Shown one piece after another: positions 24,046 through 36,391 of a DNA stretch of 64,000 bases. Source of the DNA: Pezicula radicicola (lineage: Eukaryota; Ascomycota; Leotiomycetes; Helotiales; Dermateaceae); contig PDUO01000030.1 in assembly GCA_003008705.1 (NCBI GenBank), forward strand, positions 249,985 through 313,984, read 5' to 3'. Numbering within the stretch: the stretch's first letter is position 1; each line of letters begins with the position of its first letter. Made by a program: the position numbers and the translations under genes. The notes beneath the pieces were generated by a model. It did not search any database. It saw only the letters and a program-made list of their open reading frames with translations, and was not told the DNA's origin.

Positions 24046-25884
24046 ATGGAGCAGATAAGCAAGAGCAGCGACCTGTCGCTTGAGTCCGAGGAGAAAACAA
24101 TACCTCAACATGCTGAGAATACCGAGAAGGGCATCTCTACGAATGTGGCAAGTGATAATGACGAGCCGACATTTGATGCGAAAGCGACGAAGAGACTCCT
24201 AAAAAAGATGGATATTCGTCTGGTGCCTTTCCTTGCTCTGCTGTACCTGTAGGACTCCTTATCCATTCATTCGTTCGTTCATATATCTCAGAGTCATAAG
24301 CTGATTGAAACTCCACGCTGTAGCTTGAGCTTCTTAGATAGAACCAATATTGGTAACGCACGGCTATTTGGCCTCGAGGCGGATCTCGGTATGGCTGGTA
24401 TCGACTATAATGTCGCACTTGCTGTCTTCTTCCCACCATATGTTCTCGCGGAGATCCCGTCGAATATGATGATGAAGCGGTATAGGCCTAGTGTATGGCT
24501 TACTATAATCATGCTTGCTTGGTCTTTCTGCGTTATCTTTATGGGGTTTGTGAATAACTTGACAGGGCTGATGATTGCAAGAATCTTCTTGGGTCTTGCT
24601 GAAGGAGGATTGTTCGTATGTGCCCCTTGCTCATTTTAGTTCCGTTGTTCGGATGTAGGATACTGATTTGTCCGCAGCCAGGCGTCAATTACTATATCAC
24701 TATGTGGTATCGACGACACGAATGTGGTTTTCGAATGGCACTGTTTTTCTCAGCTGCAACTCTTGCTGGTGCATTTGGAGGTCTTCTTGCACGTGCTATA
24801 GGATCCATGGACGGAATTGGAGGGAAGAAAGGCTGGGCTTGGATCTTCATCATTGAAGGACTTCTAACTCTTATTGTAGCAGCCGCTGCTTACTGGCTAA
24901 TTGCCGACTATCCAGCAACGTAAGCCTCACTCTCCTATTCCCCATCTAATTACACTCTAACCTCTCTTCACAGCGCTGGATTTTTGACGCCCAACGAAAA
25001 ACTGGAAGTCCAGAGACGTTTGAAGTTGGATAGAAACTCACTTGCAGATGAATTCAACATAAAATTCTTCTGGGATGCCCTCAAAGACTGGAAGATCTAC
25101 ATACAAATGCTAATCTATATCGGTATCCTGACACCCCTCTACTCAGTATCCCTCTTCCTCCCAACCATAATAAAAACAATGGGAGACGGAAAATACACAG
25201 CCAACACCGCACAACTGATGTCCGTACCACCCTACATCATCGGATGCCTAACTACCGTCCTTGCCGGCTACTATGCCGATAAACACAAACAACGAGGAAT
25301 CTTCATACTTGGTTTTCAGGTTATTGCTATGATTGGTTGGGTTTTACTTATTTCTAGTAGTAAGGCGGTCAATCAGTATATCGGGACTTTCTTTTGCGTT
25401 AGTGGGATTTATCCTCTTGTTCCTATGAGTGTTGCTTGGAATGGGAATAATATTGGGGGATCCTTGAAGAGAGGGGTGGGTATTGCTATGCAGGTTGGTT
25501 TTGGGAACTTGGGGGGTTGTATTTCGGCTTTTGTGTATATGTCTAAGGATGCTCCTAGGTATGTTCCTTTCCTTCTCTTTGCTTGGTCCCTTTTTTGGCT
25601 TTGGAGTTTGGAGTTTGGAGTTTGGAGTATCGTTTTGAATTATCGAAGTGTGGGATATTGTACTAATTTTGATTTTTGAATGAAGGTTCTATTCGGGTCA
25701 TGGAGCTCTGATTGGTATGATTGTTATGTCCTTCTTTCTTACGGGTATCTTAACGCTTTATCTGAGAAGGGAAAATGAGAGGAGGGATCGCGTGTATCCT
25801 GCGCCTGAGTCGTATACAGATGAGATGAAGGATGCTGAGAGGGAACGCGGTGATTTGGCGAGTTTTTATAGGTATACGATTTAG
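24046..25884 (+). CDS. MFS transporter, allantoate permease (Dal5/anion:cation symporter) family
   Basis: Five exons, 24046-24248, 24324-24615, 24678-24919, 24974-25558 and 25686-25884, give 506 residues. Family marks are RRLVPFLALLYLLSFLDRTN-like sequence split by intron 1 (DIRLVPFLALLYL, then LSFLDRTNIGNARL), IARIFLGLAEGGLF, PGVNYYITMWYRR and the C-terminal GNNIGGSLKRGVGIAMQVGFGN. About twelve membrane spans are expected. Members of this family move small organic anions such as allantoate, nicotinate, biotin precursors or pantothenate with protons, and the substrate cannot be read from sequence. The last intron (25559-25685) is unusually long for the gene at 127 bp and holds a 7 bp tandem repeat. 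Plasma membrane location is inferred. Confidence 0.9.
25600..25627. repeat. Four tandem copies of TTTGGAG inside an intron
   Basis: TTTGGAG is repeated four times without mismatch inside the last intron of the MFS gene. It could vary in length between strains without affecting the protein. Confidence 0.9.
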
Positions 25885-26648
25885 GACTTTGAAGACTGGG
25901 CTTTTAGATCTTTGAAGTGTTTTAAAATCGGGGTGATAAGATGGGTAGAGTGGTAGACTTGGGAGATGGGGTGGTGATGTGGATGGGTTTGGAATGTAAT
26001 AACTGGACAGTGCGTTGGCTCCAGTTGGGTAGTTAAGATGTGTATAGAAATATATAATCACACAACTATTGGTGTTGTATACTACTATAGATGAGGACTT
26101 CAACCTCCCTTTGACGCAGCATGTCTCAGACGAAAGATTACTAGTCTCTTAGGGATACGCGATGGTAAGCGAGTAAATCAAGGGAACCTACCTAGCCTTG
26201 GCTTAGATTAATGTTAGACTTTTCTGATTCTACTCCTTCCGTTAACATTATCTATAGTTATATTGAAAACCGAACAAAATATCCTGTATATTAGCATGGT
26301 CTAGCATTCTCTACTTGCTAAATTATAATGAAGTGAAACCCCTAAGCTTCTCACAGTAGATATATACCCATTAGATAAGGGGAGATTTTATAAAACAATA
26401 TTACCTTATTACTTTAACTTAAAGATGGATCCCAGGCATTTGCACTACGGAGAATCGAGACAGAGTAACTATACAATTGTATAATGTTTCAATCTTTCAG
26501 TAATCTTGAATATAATTGCCATCGCAACTCCGCTATACTCTGAACTACACATTGAATACTATTGCTGCCGCTTAATCTGAAGCACAGACTAACATCAATT
26601 TTACTTAGCAAAAACAACAACAAACTCCCTTCGTTTCAACTCTTGATA
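25885..26648. other. Intergenic between convergent genes
   Basis: AT-rich. Only 3' flanks of the MFS gene and of the ankyrin gene at 26649 are expected here. No repeat or RNA gene recognised. Confidence 0.5.
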
Positions 26649-29075
26649 TCAGTTTTCTTCACCACATACTTTTGCCGATTTCACAATCCCACGGTGGAGT
26701 GGGGTTGCTTCACTACCCAGAATAACAAGTGACTGGTATTGGTCCTGGTGTATATCACCTGTTGGTGAATGGTTTTCCTGCCATGCTAAGTATGCTGGCT
26801 CACCATCTACATTCCCAGAACTGTCTCTCAAAGTACCAAGTTTCTGGTCTAGTTGCGAGATTTCGGCATTACTGAGCGGTAGCAACTTGTAAATGACAGC
26901 TTGTGGGGAGGATCCTGCTGGATTGTTTTGATTCTCCATGTCGAAAGGCGATGCAGAAACTGATTCTGAAACTTGTAATTCAATGTCATTCATTTCAATA
27001 TCTGACTGAGACGCAAGCTCCGTTTCCATTTCATGGTCCGTGGTCGAGGCTAAAGTTGGGTCAGGTAGACCATTATCAGGCGCTGCATTTTCATGCTGAA
27101 GTTGGCGAAGAGGTAAAGTCTGTTCAAAAATCTCGTGGCGGCTCGGAAGTGTCTTCTGGCAGATGTCATTATTACTCAGGAGGCCGCACTTTTGTTCGAT
27201 AAACTTGGCGATTGCTATGCACCTAGAACTCAGAGCATAGTCCAGAGCTGTTCGTCCCTCGTTGTCGCGCATCAAAAGAATTTCAGGCTTCTTCACATAT
27301 CCCCAAAGAAACTCGAAAATATCTGCGTCCCCTATGCCTGCTGCAATGTGAAAGGACGTTGCACCCTGGCTATCCTGTTCAGTGACATCTTGTCCACATT
27401 CTATCAAATTTTTAATAGTTTGATACCGAAGAAGACGGCTTGAGTCCTCTTCTTTGGCCAGAATTGCGAGGTGCAGCAAAACTTCCTTGACATCAAGTTC
27501 CGAAAGAATATCGGATAGATTGACAGAGTTGACTCTCAGACCTTCAATCATATCAGATAGAAAGCAGCAGTCACAGCCCTGCACAGCTTCTAGTAATAGC
27601 TTCTTCAATATTTGAACCAAGCAGTCATACGTCAACAAACTTTTCCCATGTAACAGTAAGTATTTATATAGTGAAGCAAAAACTGATGGAATGCTTCCCT
27701 TGTCAATTCCATCTCCCAGAACTTTGTGCATCCATTCTTGTGTATCCTTTTTTGGAGGTGGAATGGTAAACATTATTGGGATATCGATAAATTGCCAGTC
27801 GCGGAAGTTTGAAATGCACCAGGCCAGACATAACGAGAACAACTCGCCATGTGCATCGGTAGCAATAGAGTTGATATGTTGCCGAAAAAGCCAACCAGTT
27901 ATCTCATCGGCCAATAAATATTCGTGAAAGATATCTTCTAAAATGATGGCCCTCCTCCAATGTATTAGAGGTTCAGCTTGTACCTGCACCCCAGCGGCTA
28001 ATATATTATCGCAGATTTCTTCATCTCCGGTCCGTATTGCGATCCAAATCAGTGACAAGTCTGAATCTGGAGGAGGAGCAATTTCTGGTGTCGCACCCGC
28101 GCTCAAGATAACTTGCACTGTTTCGCATCGTAGCCTGCATTCAGGATGAACAGGAATGCTCTCATCTAATTCATCTAAACCCTGAACTGCATAAAGTCCC
28201 GCCACCGCGCAGCACAGTGGACTTCCTATGAAGCTGACATGATTAACATCTTGCTTCTGTTCTATAAGCCAAGCACAAACACTCGGAAGCCCCAGAGCTG
28301 CTGCGTAATGAAGAGGATTAGAGATGGGGCAGTGATATGCTTCAAGCACATCAACATTCTGCTCAGCAAATTCTAGGATAGAATCTTCCAGAACTTGGAC
28401 TCCATCTTTTTCGTCATAGTCAATCTCACAGAAGTTAATTTGATATATCATCGTAATATAAAGTAGGAATTGCCCAGATATGTCGGGGGAGAAAAGCCTG
28501 CAGGCCAGTTGCAGAACAGAAGCATCTTCTCCAAGGTCAAACGCATGGTAATTCCAAAATGTGACTGCGTATACTATGAACGGATGCTTCTCCAGAAGTT
28601 GACGAAAGTCTCGAGGAACCCTAGAGAAGGCAGCAAATGATTTGGCGTTCAGGTACGTCAGGCAGTTCCGTGCAATATCAAAATGAGCGCTGTCGCTCAT
28701 TCGATACTGGAAAAACTGCGGACTCTGTACCAAATCAATAGCAAGAAGAAATTCCTTGACGGTAAAGTGTGCAAGCTCGAACCCACCCGCTGCTCTTCTT
28801 CGCACAAGACTGCTGCACCAGAGCAAAACTTCGTCTTCAGTTGTTGTAGAGTGAGGATCCAAATCTATATCGCCATCGTTAACTGAAAGTGCTTCCAACA
28901 GTTCCTTCGTCCTAAGCGGGATCTGTGTAAAACAAATCAATTGAAGCGTCCGAATAACTAGTTGTCTATTTGCCTTGTTCTTGCTGTCTTTTTGTCCGTG
29001 TGTTAATGTTTTGACAAGAAGATAGCCTGGACCTTCATCGAATACGACAGCTAGTGCAATGGTGTTCTGAGGCAT
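26649..29075 (-). CDS. NLR-like protein lacking the NACHT domain: winged helix plus ankyrin repeats
   Basis: A single open frame of 808 residues. Residues about 35-120 match the winged-helix region that follows the NTPase in fungal NACHT/ankyrin proteins (RQLVIRTLQLICFTQIPLRT, FELAHFTVKEFLLA). Divergent helical and ankyrin repeats follow, with clear units at NPLHYAAALGLPSVCAWLIE, ATSFHIAAGIGDADIFEFLW and RTALDYALSSRCIAIAKFIE. The last 150 residues are acidic and disordered. No Walker A or B motif is present, and I saw no upstream minus-strand exon between 29076 and 29990 that could supply one. It is either a receptor that lost its N-terminal effector and NTPase or a stand-alone regulatory paralogue. 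The next gene upstream, at 30126-35194 on the same strand, is a complete NLR, although the two are not close in sequence. Role in non-self response is inferred from domain context only. Confidence 0.72.
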   Translation of the reverse strand: MPQNTIALAVVFDEGPGYLLVKTLTHGQKDSKNKANRQLVIRTLQLICFTQIPLRTKELLEALSVNDGDIDLDPHSTTTEDEVLLWCSSLVRRRAAGGFELAHFTVKEFLLAIDLVQSPQFFQYRMSDSAHFDIARNCLTYLNAKSFAAFSRVPRDFRQLLEKHPFIVYAVTFWNYHAFDLGEDASVLQLACRLFSPDISGQFLLYITMIYQINFCEIDYDEKDGVQVLEDSILEFAEQNVDVLEAYHCPISNPLHYAAALGLPSVCAWLIEQKQDVNHVSFIGSPLCCAVAGLYAVQGLDELDESIPVHPECRLRCETVQVILSAGATPEIAPPPDSDLSLIWIAIRTGDEEICDNILAAGVQVQAEPLIHWRRAIILEDIFHEYLLADEITGWLFRQHINSIATDAHGELFSLCLAWCISNFRDWQFIDIPIMFTIPPPKKDTQEWMHKVLGDGIDKGSIPSVFASLYKYLLLHGKSLLTYDCLVQILKKLLLEAVQGCDCCFLSDMIEGLRVNSVNLSDILSELDVKEVLLHLAILAKEEDSSRLLRYQTIKNLIECGQDVTEQDSQGATSFHIAAGIGDADIFEFLWGYVKKPEILLMRDNEGRTALDYALSSRCIAIAKFIEQKCGLLSNNDICQKTLPSRHEIFEQTLPLRQLQHENAAPDNGLPDPTLASTTDHEMETELASQSDIEMNDIELQVSESVSASPFDMENQNNPAGSSPQAVIYKLLPLSNAEISQLDQKLGTLRDSSGNVDGEPAYLAWQENHSPTGDIHQDQYQSLVILGSEATPLHRGIVKSAKVCGEEN

Positions 29076-30012
29076 GTTATGATATTTCTTGTGTAATGAT
29101 TTATAGATAAGAGTGATTCAAGAATGGAAGTGAAAATACAAATAAAATTGAATTTAATCGAACGCAGGAAAGAGACTGTGGAGTACGAATGAAACTGATT
29201 TAGTACTATGGTTCAAAGTTGCTGATGACTTTTATCTTCTAATGCATGAAGGGAATCAAGATTTTGTAAATGTGTTCCGCTTTTCAAAATCGTGGAGGAT
29301 GAAGTGGCCAAGAATAATAGGCACAATACGACAATGTGTCACAAATTGTACACACAATTTGTCCCAGGCATAATAGGGTTCCTACGGAAGCAGATGAAGC
29401 CACAAATAGAGGTTCATTGACTAGCAGAAAAGAAGGGTTAAGCGACCGAGTCGAGGCAGAGAAGACCAGCCACAGTTCAAGTCTTTGTCACGGCTTTTCT
29501 ACTTCACAGAAGGATAAATGTAAACAAAGGATAGGTTGCCTATTTTTAACAATGGCAACAAAGGATCCATCTTGGCGTAGGATTCTTCTAGATCGAGGTC
29601 GTAGTAGCTTTGACAAAGATAGAAGGCTTGAGGAAGTCGCCTAAAAATAAAACTCAACGACCAGAAAAAAAGCCCCTTCATTACGATGAATTATGAGGCC
29701 CTGTTATGGTATAACGAGGTAAGAACATTCGAGATTATGATAGCTATTTAAAATACGCTGGTTTATAGAAAACTCTGGAAAGACAAATAGACAAGAAAAA
29801 TGAGGCAAGATTATTGACTGACTTCTAAAAGTAAAGACCTCTCAATGCTCGCTTAATCTTTCCAAATCTCATAGCAATCAACTTCAAAAAACCTTGTGTT
29901 CCACTCCTCATATTCTCATCTTTAAAGTCACAAGTCGGTATTTCAACTCCAGTTTTCGAAGAGCCATCTGTAAAAAATAGTTAGATATTGTATTAAAATA
30001 CAGCACAACCCG
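29076..30012. other. Intergenic between two NLR-type genes
   Basis: No coding sequence recognised on either strand. A short inverted repeat (ACAAATTGT, then ACAATTTGT) lies near 29340-29362. Confidence 0.5.
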
Positions 30013-30105
30013 TCATATCCGACCATAGACTGAGGAGAATTGGGCTGTCTCGCAAGTCTAGACAAACATTTGCCTCAGACCAGTATGATAAATAGCTTCT
30101 AACCT
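30013..30105 (+). pseudogene. Decayed 5S rRNA copy
   Basis: The 26 bases at 30020-30045 are identical to bases 6-31 of the intact 5S gene at 36392, and weaker similarity continues through a CCTCAGACC segment to a remnant of the internal promoter (GTATGATAAATAGCTT). The GTGGGTGACCACC box essential for Pol III transcription is missing. It is a 5S pseudogene lying just downstream of the large NLR gene. Confidence 0.75.
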
Positions 30106-30125
30106 TTGCACCAGTCCTAATAGCT

Positions 30126-33100
30126 TTACTCTTCATCCATCTCAAAATCGTCAGAGCTGTTGTCGCTGCTGTTTGAGCTAGCCTCGCTATCAGAATCTTC
30201 TTCGTTAACGAAACTTTCTGGGCTAAACATGGCCTTGCGTAACATCTCGACGACCTCTTCGTTGTTGCTAGGGAGGCTCTCTGCAATCTGTAGTGGTGTG
30301 AGGCAGTCAATCATGCGTCGTAAGTGCGGATCCGCTCCCTTTCTGAGAAGTAGTCGTATAATGGCCTTTGCGCGATCTCCCAGCGCAGCGGCACTGGTGA
30401 GAGCTGTTCGACCCCAGACAACATCTTTGGCCCAATCTCGCTGTTGGTCCGTCTCCTGAGAAGTTGCCTTTCTCAACCTGTCGTCAAATTCCTCCTCTGT
30501 CCATAAGTTTCTGCAGTACCCAACCTCTTTGACGTATGATTTTTCATTGTCGATTGAACGATGGTGAAGGCGGTCAATTGGAATACGGAAATTGACGTCA
30601 GCACCCTTTTTGATCAATACTTTGACGTTAGCATATCCGTGATCACCGAATCTCATAGCTGCTTGCAGAACCGTCTGGAAATAGGATTCTTCCAGTCCGG
30701 TGGCATCCTTATTCCTATTTGCTTCATCGAAAGTGACATCGAGGAAGCCATTAACATCAGCATCGGTCTTTTTGATAAGTATACGAAGCACGTTCGCTGC
30801 GCGAGGGCTACCACGGACTGCCGCATGCAGTACTGTATCCTCATAGTAGTCCGATGTTCGTAGTACCTTTGAATAGCCATTACGCAAGTGCTCCAGTAGT
30901 TTTGCTACCTGAGCTTCGCAAGCATCTCCTTTTGAAACCAAGATTGACAACGAGGTGTTAAGTTGTCCTGGCCAGACATCATCCCACGTTGTGCATATCC
31001 CTTCTTCTGCTATGTCATCTGGACCACTTTCAGGATTGCAGTAGCACGAAGGGCAATGGGCGTTATCCAGAGGATTAGTACCGTAGTCGAGAAGAAGCTG
31101 CAAAATGCGGAGGCCGTTGTCCCCTCGAGCTTCCGCAACATCAGAGAGAGCGGTACCGCATACTCCACCGCGGACATCGTTGAATCCCCAATCTAGAAGC
31201 TGTTCGACCATATTTAAATTTTCCTCACGAACCGCTTTACGCAGTGGAATGTCAATTTTAGCAAATTTGATTGGGTCTTCCTCGTCATCATCGTCGTTGG
31301 GAAGTGCTACTTCAGCTCCCCATGCCATGATGTATTTTATAACGGACTCCAGTGAGTTCTTGTTGTAACTCGGATGCCGCTTTGTGTTGTCGAACAATTG
31401 TTCACAAGAATTAGATCTTGTAGCAAGAAAGACCCCCAGCAAATGTTCATGTCCGTACATGGCTGCGATTTCAACAGAAGTGTGCCTTGTACTATAAGTA
31501 GGATTGTCGTGATCACTTCCAGCTCTGATAAGCGCCTGGACCAGCTTCAAGTGGCCCCAAGACGCTGCATGATGAAGCGGCTCCCATTTATTGAGATCTC
31601 TCAATTTCATTCCATCCGGATATCTCTCAAGTTCACAGAAGCAAGCCCTGTTATTCAGAAGCAGAATGATTGTGTCCGATAGATCCAGACTGGACTGCAC
31701 ATCCAGCAAATCCTTGTAGAGCCGGCGGAAGGTTAAACGTCTCTCAAGAAGTCGTATTCTTCCCGACCACGATTCGAAAGCAAAAGTTCCCCCGTCAGAT
31801 GGAAACCCAAATTGTTTATCTAGTCGCTGGTAAGTATTGCCAGCAAGCTCGGCTTTTCTGGAGTGGCGAAACCAATATCTTTCCGAGTAGTCTAGAAACA
31901 GAAGATGATGGTCTCGTGGAGTTTCGGAACTTCGCACGAAGTTTGTCATATGCCTCGGAAAGGCATTGTCAGCTACCCAGTTTCTCAAGTCGATGGTCTG
32001 TGTTCCTTTTGGAAGTAGGGGATAGCTCCGTCTAAGGCATCCGATGCAAGCCCTTGCCAATCGAGCTTGGCTTTCGCCAATAATATCCCCGTCTGGTCTG
32101 AAATAATGTTGAATGTTTCCTGACCTTTGGTGGAATTCCTGTAGAAGATACTTGAGACCACTATCTCGCATGTAATCACTAACGGATCCGTGTATGAACT
32201 GCACAGAAGTGCCGCGGTTTTTCACTTCGATCAGACCACCGGATAAGCTGTTGATCAACTTGATATTGTCGATCACATCTTCGTTGAAAGATTCGTTTTC
32301 AGATTTGAGGGGCGCGTTATTGTCACAAGCTGTTGCCCAGTGCAACTCCTTTACAGAAAGCGGCCTTTCTGCAAAGACAACCCATTGAATGAGGAGCAAT
32401 GTCCGTGGCAAATTCTCGGGACGAATAACGTTTTTGAGGATGTGTTCATAAACTTCACACAGCCCAGGAGGAACAACCATCAAGCGTTTCTTGACAGTCA
32501 ACAACGATTCCCCATCCTCGATGAGACCAAGGACAAGGCGGACCGCAAGCCATGCTATAAACGAGACGATCAGCTATTGACCCTCCTTGAACTTTTCACA
32601 CCTTTTTAGGAGCTCACTCGGAAGATCCTGCAGAGTGTTGCTCCTGCATGCGTACTAAGAATGAAGAAGGGAAATTTTGGCTATTCAAATTACTCACCCC
32701 ATTGGAATACGCCCACGGCCCTTCTGCTAATCTCTCTGTAGAGGAATTCACGGTCTTCAGAAAGAGCTTGGTCATTCGGATGCTGCATCCGTGTGTCAAG
32801 CTTGTCGCGAACGTACGTCTTGATATCGTTGTAATTCTCCTGTTCCACGTGAATATCGAGTGACACTTTCGTGGCAAGAACGGGGTAATGGCGACAGGAA
32901 ATGCAAATATTCGCCGAGGCGTTCCTGGAAAGAAGCTCAGAGCTTAAAGCGTTGAAGTATTCAGCAAGATCCTTGGCGTCTTCTGTACCAGCTTCATCTA
33001 GAGCATCTACGAAGAGCACCACCTTCCTTGAAGAAGCAATTTCAACAAAGCATTTGGTGAAAATTCTCTTGACTTCCTCCACATGCCATTCCCAGTCCTC

Positions 33101-35194
33101 ATTGACCTTCCCTTGAGTTTCCGTTTTCTCGGCAAAGATCGAGGTAACTTGCGACTTAACAGAGGGTTCGGAGACGCAGAGTTGATATAAAAGAGAGCGG
33201 AACATTCCCAATGTAGTCTTCTGCTCTGGTACCCCTCGACCGTGAAAAAAGAAATCCAGAATCAAGTCGTCCGTATTTTGACCTGCGAATTTCCTCAGTC
33301 TCGGTAGCTCGGTAGTGAGAGACTTTCAGGCTCAGGTTCATGTGCGCAAACGCACATAATAATGTAAGGTAATGAAAAAATCGGCGGATATCATACCTTT
33401 CAGATATTTGTAAACCCACGCCAACACGGTGGACTTCCCTGCTCCAGGCTTTCCCTTGATCCATAGTAAATGGCCACTGCCTCTTCGCCATGTTTCGAAG
33501 TGCTGATGTGACAATATCCATTGACAGGTATTTTTATGAGCTCGATCTGCTTCCACTATGGAATTTTACTATTAGGCTTTTCTTGTCACGAGAGGAAATA
33601 AATTTAGGAAGTAATCGCGAGCTGCAACGCATCCTTGAAGTTTCCAAGTCTGCGGTCGCGGAGAGTATTAAATTTTGAAAATATACGTACGTCTTCGATG
33701 TGGAAGCTCCCGGAAGAAAAGGGAAGGAAGGCATTCTAAGAAGAAATTCAGTCACAATGCAGGGCATGCGGTTCATGGAATTCTTGGTGAACCCCACCTT
33801 TCTCATATTGTGCAATTCTCTCTTGATCTTTCACTAACATGATGTGTTACCAACAGTCCCAGAATTGTGACTTGGTGGTTCACTAACTCTTTACAGCTTC
33901 TTTGGCGAAACTTTGCAGAACGTCCAACACTTGATTGTATCTGGAATCGGCGTGCTTGAAACGACAAATGCTTGTGTGGTTGTCACCAGTCATCGGTCTG
34001 TTTAATTCGCCTGGAATCCCCATCAACGCACTCCACTGCTCAACAATCTGGGCTATTCATTAGTTTCGTAGGAACACTTTACGCTCAGACCTCGGGGGCT
34101 CTTACCACGGCATCGATGCCCATCCCTTGCAATTTCACCGTTTCCCAGAATGAGGCAATTTTCTTGCCTTTCAGCTGTTCCACCGAGTCGCTACTCAGCC
34201 TTGTGAGCTCTGGGGAATTTTTTTTGAGGCTCCCAATAAGATCCTCTCGAATGTCTGTATTTTCTGTTAGCACATGGTAACACGGTTCGGGAAATGCCAA
34301 AGCAAGGGCAAAAGTAAGACGTACCAGGGAAGAAACGATTCACTTTGTGAGCAACGTTCACGATCTGAGCCAACATCTTAGCCAGAGCAGCTGAATTCGA
34401 TCCACGATGAGGCGTAGCAAGGAACAAGAGCCCGCATATTGCGTCGCTAATATCCCCCAAATCGTCTCTATTGAGGCAGCCAATCACCAGAGCCTTTCAC
34501 GTATCAGCAATTGTGATGTCTCAGGACAGTGGTTCGCATTACCTTTTTAGCCAAAATTCCCCCCATACTATGGCAGACCAAGATAATAGGTCGATATGGC
34601 TTCTGGTAACGCAGGAATCAGTTGCTGACCGATGACCAATGGATTCAGGCTCCTTACCACAGCTCCGGGGCTTCTGTCCTTTAGATTTGTCTTCAGCGTG
34701 ACTAGCATCTCTCGAGCATATGCATCCCAATCTGCTGTTCCAAGACTGTTAAAGACTGCTGCATCATATCCATAAGAGAATACACGTGCTCCTGGAAGGT
34801 CTTTTGGTAAAATATCTCGAAGCCAAATTACACCATCTGTCTCCCAGGTGGTATGGGAACTTCCAGTAAGACCATGAATAGCAACAATATCGACGGGATA
34901 AGTCATCTCTTTAGTTGCATTTCCACCCAGAGTTGTCGCGGAGCTGAATTCGATAAGCCCAAACTGCTCGACACTATCAGATTCTTCCTTCTTGCCACTA
35001 GGCGCAGAAGTAGATGACGAGGAACCTTCCGGACCACTGGATGTGGAGCCAGTATTACGTCCCCACTTGAAAGATCCTCGTGTTGAGTATTCGATATTCG
35101 GAGGAAGAGCAGAGCGATTTGAGAGTTGAGATTGTAGCACATCATCATCTATCAAGTAGTTGGGAGGAGGATCGAAATCGACACTAGACGACAT
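30126..35194 (-). CDS. NLR-type receptor: alpha/beta hydrolase - NACHT - winged helix - ankyrin repeats
   Basis: Nine exons: 35194-34658, 34602-34543, 34493-34325, 34263-34106, 34047-33888, 33735-33691, 33555-33397, 33282-32698, 32554-30126. Their sum is 1434 codons, and every splice keeps frame. After a Ser-rich disordered start, residues 100-370 are a SesB/PGAP1-like lipase-type domain: VDIVAIHGLTGSSHTTW, WLRDILPKD, the nucleophile elbow VCHSMGG (Ser about 191) and FLATPHRGS. CLPSLFFRELPHRR precedes the NACHT P-loop GKPGAGKS (about 411-418), and Walker B is VVLFVDALDEA (about 522). The winged helix begins near 640 and ankyrin repeats run from about 950 (EPLHHAASWGHLKLVQALIRAG) to 1390, then an acidic tail. 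Such STAND proteins sense ligands through their repeats and trigger the N-terminal effector, here a predicted hydrolase. No lesion seen; probably functional. Donor GTTAGT after exon 5 is slightly atypical. Confidence 0.9.
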
Positions 35195-36391
35195 CGTGGT
35201 TGGAGATCCTCACGTGGCAAGAGACCACGCCTTGGATATGAGAGAATTCCAGAATTCTGTATTCGTGGGTGACTAGAAACCGATCTTGAAGAAATATTTT
35301 GAGAATGTGGCAAGCTGTGAGAAAAGTACCTGACAACAGCCCTATAAAACCTTCCTTCAGAAGTCAAACAGGATGTCATTCTTTCAAAGAAACCGCTCCG
35401 TACACCACGTACTCACCCGTGGCGCATTATTAAGAGCAAAGAAGCGAAAAAGAAAAATGCAGGAGACCGAATATTATGGACAAATTTTGAAAGAAAATTA
35501 TCAAACAAAGCTCGTTTCAGAACTGACAGTCGAGACAGACGGGACACACACACATAAAGCCCAGATATCAAGAACACAAGGGATCTCTCTATATACAGTT
35601 AGCTTACAACCACTATTCTTTACCTGCAGGAAAAGGAACTATTTACTTAAGCATTTCCCCTTATCAGAAACACAAGGGTAGGAAGGCCAGAGCCCAAAAG
35701 AGGATGTTTTCACGAGGGGTGTTGTGTTGGCTATTGGGCTCTCGGCGAGCTACTGGCTGTTGCCGCAGTGGCCGCCCGTATCACGGCTTGCGAACGCAGA
35801 CAGGAGTAAGGACCGCAATTCTTTGACGCGGTCATAGACCAAATCATTGGCTCATACATTTGTAGCGAATGAAATAACCACAAATGGAATTTACAAAGAC
35901 TGAGATTTTGTTTCAAAATTGGGGTCGGTGAGTCGCAGAAATGACGGGCTTCCTCCTAACCTATCTCTTTGTTGGTATGTACACTGGCTTCCAGGGGCCA
36001 TGATGAAAATCAAGGTTCAGGCTCTAATCTACTATATTTTATTAGAGTTATTGTTTGGTAAAACTATACGGTACCTTATATTAGCTACAAAATACAAGAA
36101 CAGCTCTACCAAGTTGTGTGGCGAACTGCACTCCGGGCCATGCTATGGATGTATATGTGCAGAAATTTGATATCACGAGTTAGGAATACAGATCAGGAAT
36201 TGATTGGCCTTTATGTGCATTTCCCTGCTACTAATTCTAACCCACAAACGAGTTGTCTAAAATCTAGAATAACCTTTAAAGAATTTAGAAATCAGTATTA
36301 TGTTTTTATAGTAGTCAAAGGATTGTGGTTAACGGACTTCGGAGAACTTCTATCTGGATTAAACATATATCTAGATATGGAAAAGAAGAGC
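35195..36391. other. Intergenic, no gene seen
   Basis: Promoter side of the NLR gene, then AT-rich DNA. Short ORFs (35373-35681, 35919-36170) show no family features and are judged accidental. Confidence 0.5.

Noticed and set aside
29336..29644. Plus-strand ORF of 102 codons between the NLR genes
   Set aside because: No recognisable features; I also searched this interval on the minus strand for a missing NACHT exon and found none.
33556..33690. Apparent stops before the NACHT P-loop in the NLR gene
   Set aside because: They fall inside a GTACGT...CATAG intron; splicing gives an uninterrupted frame.
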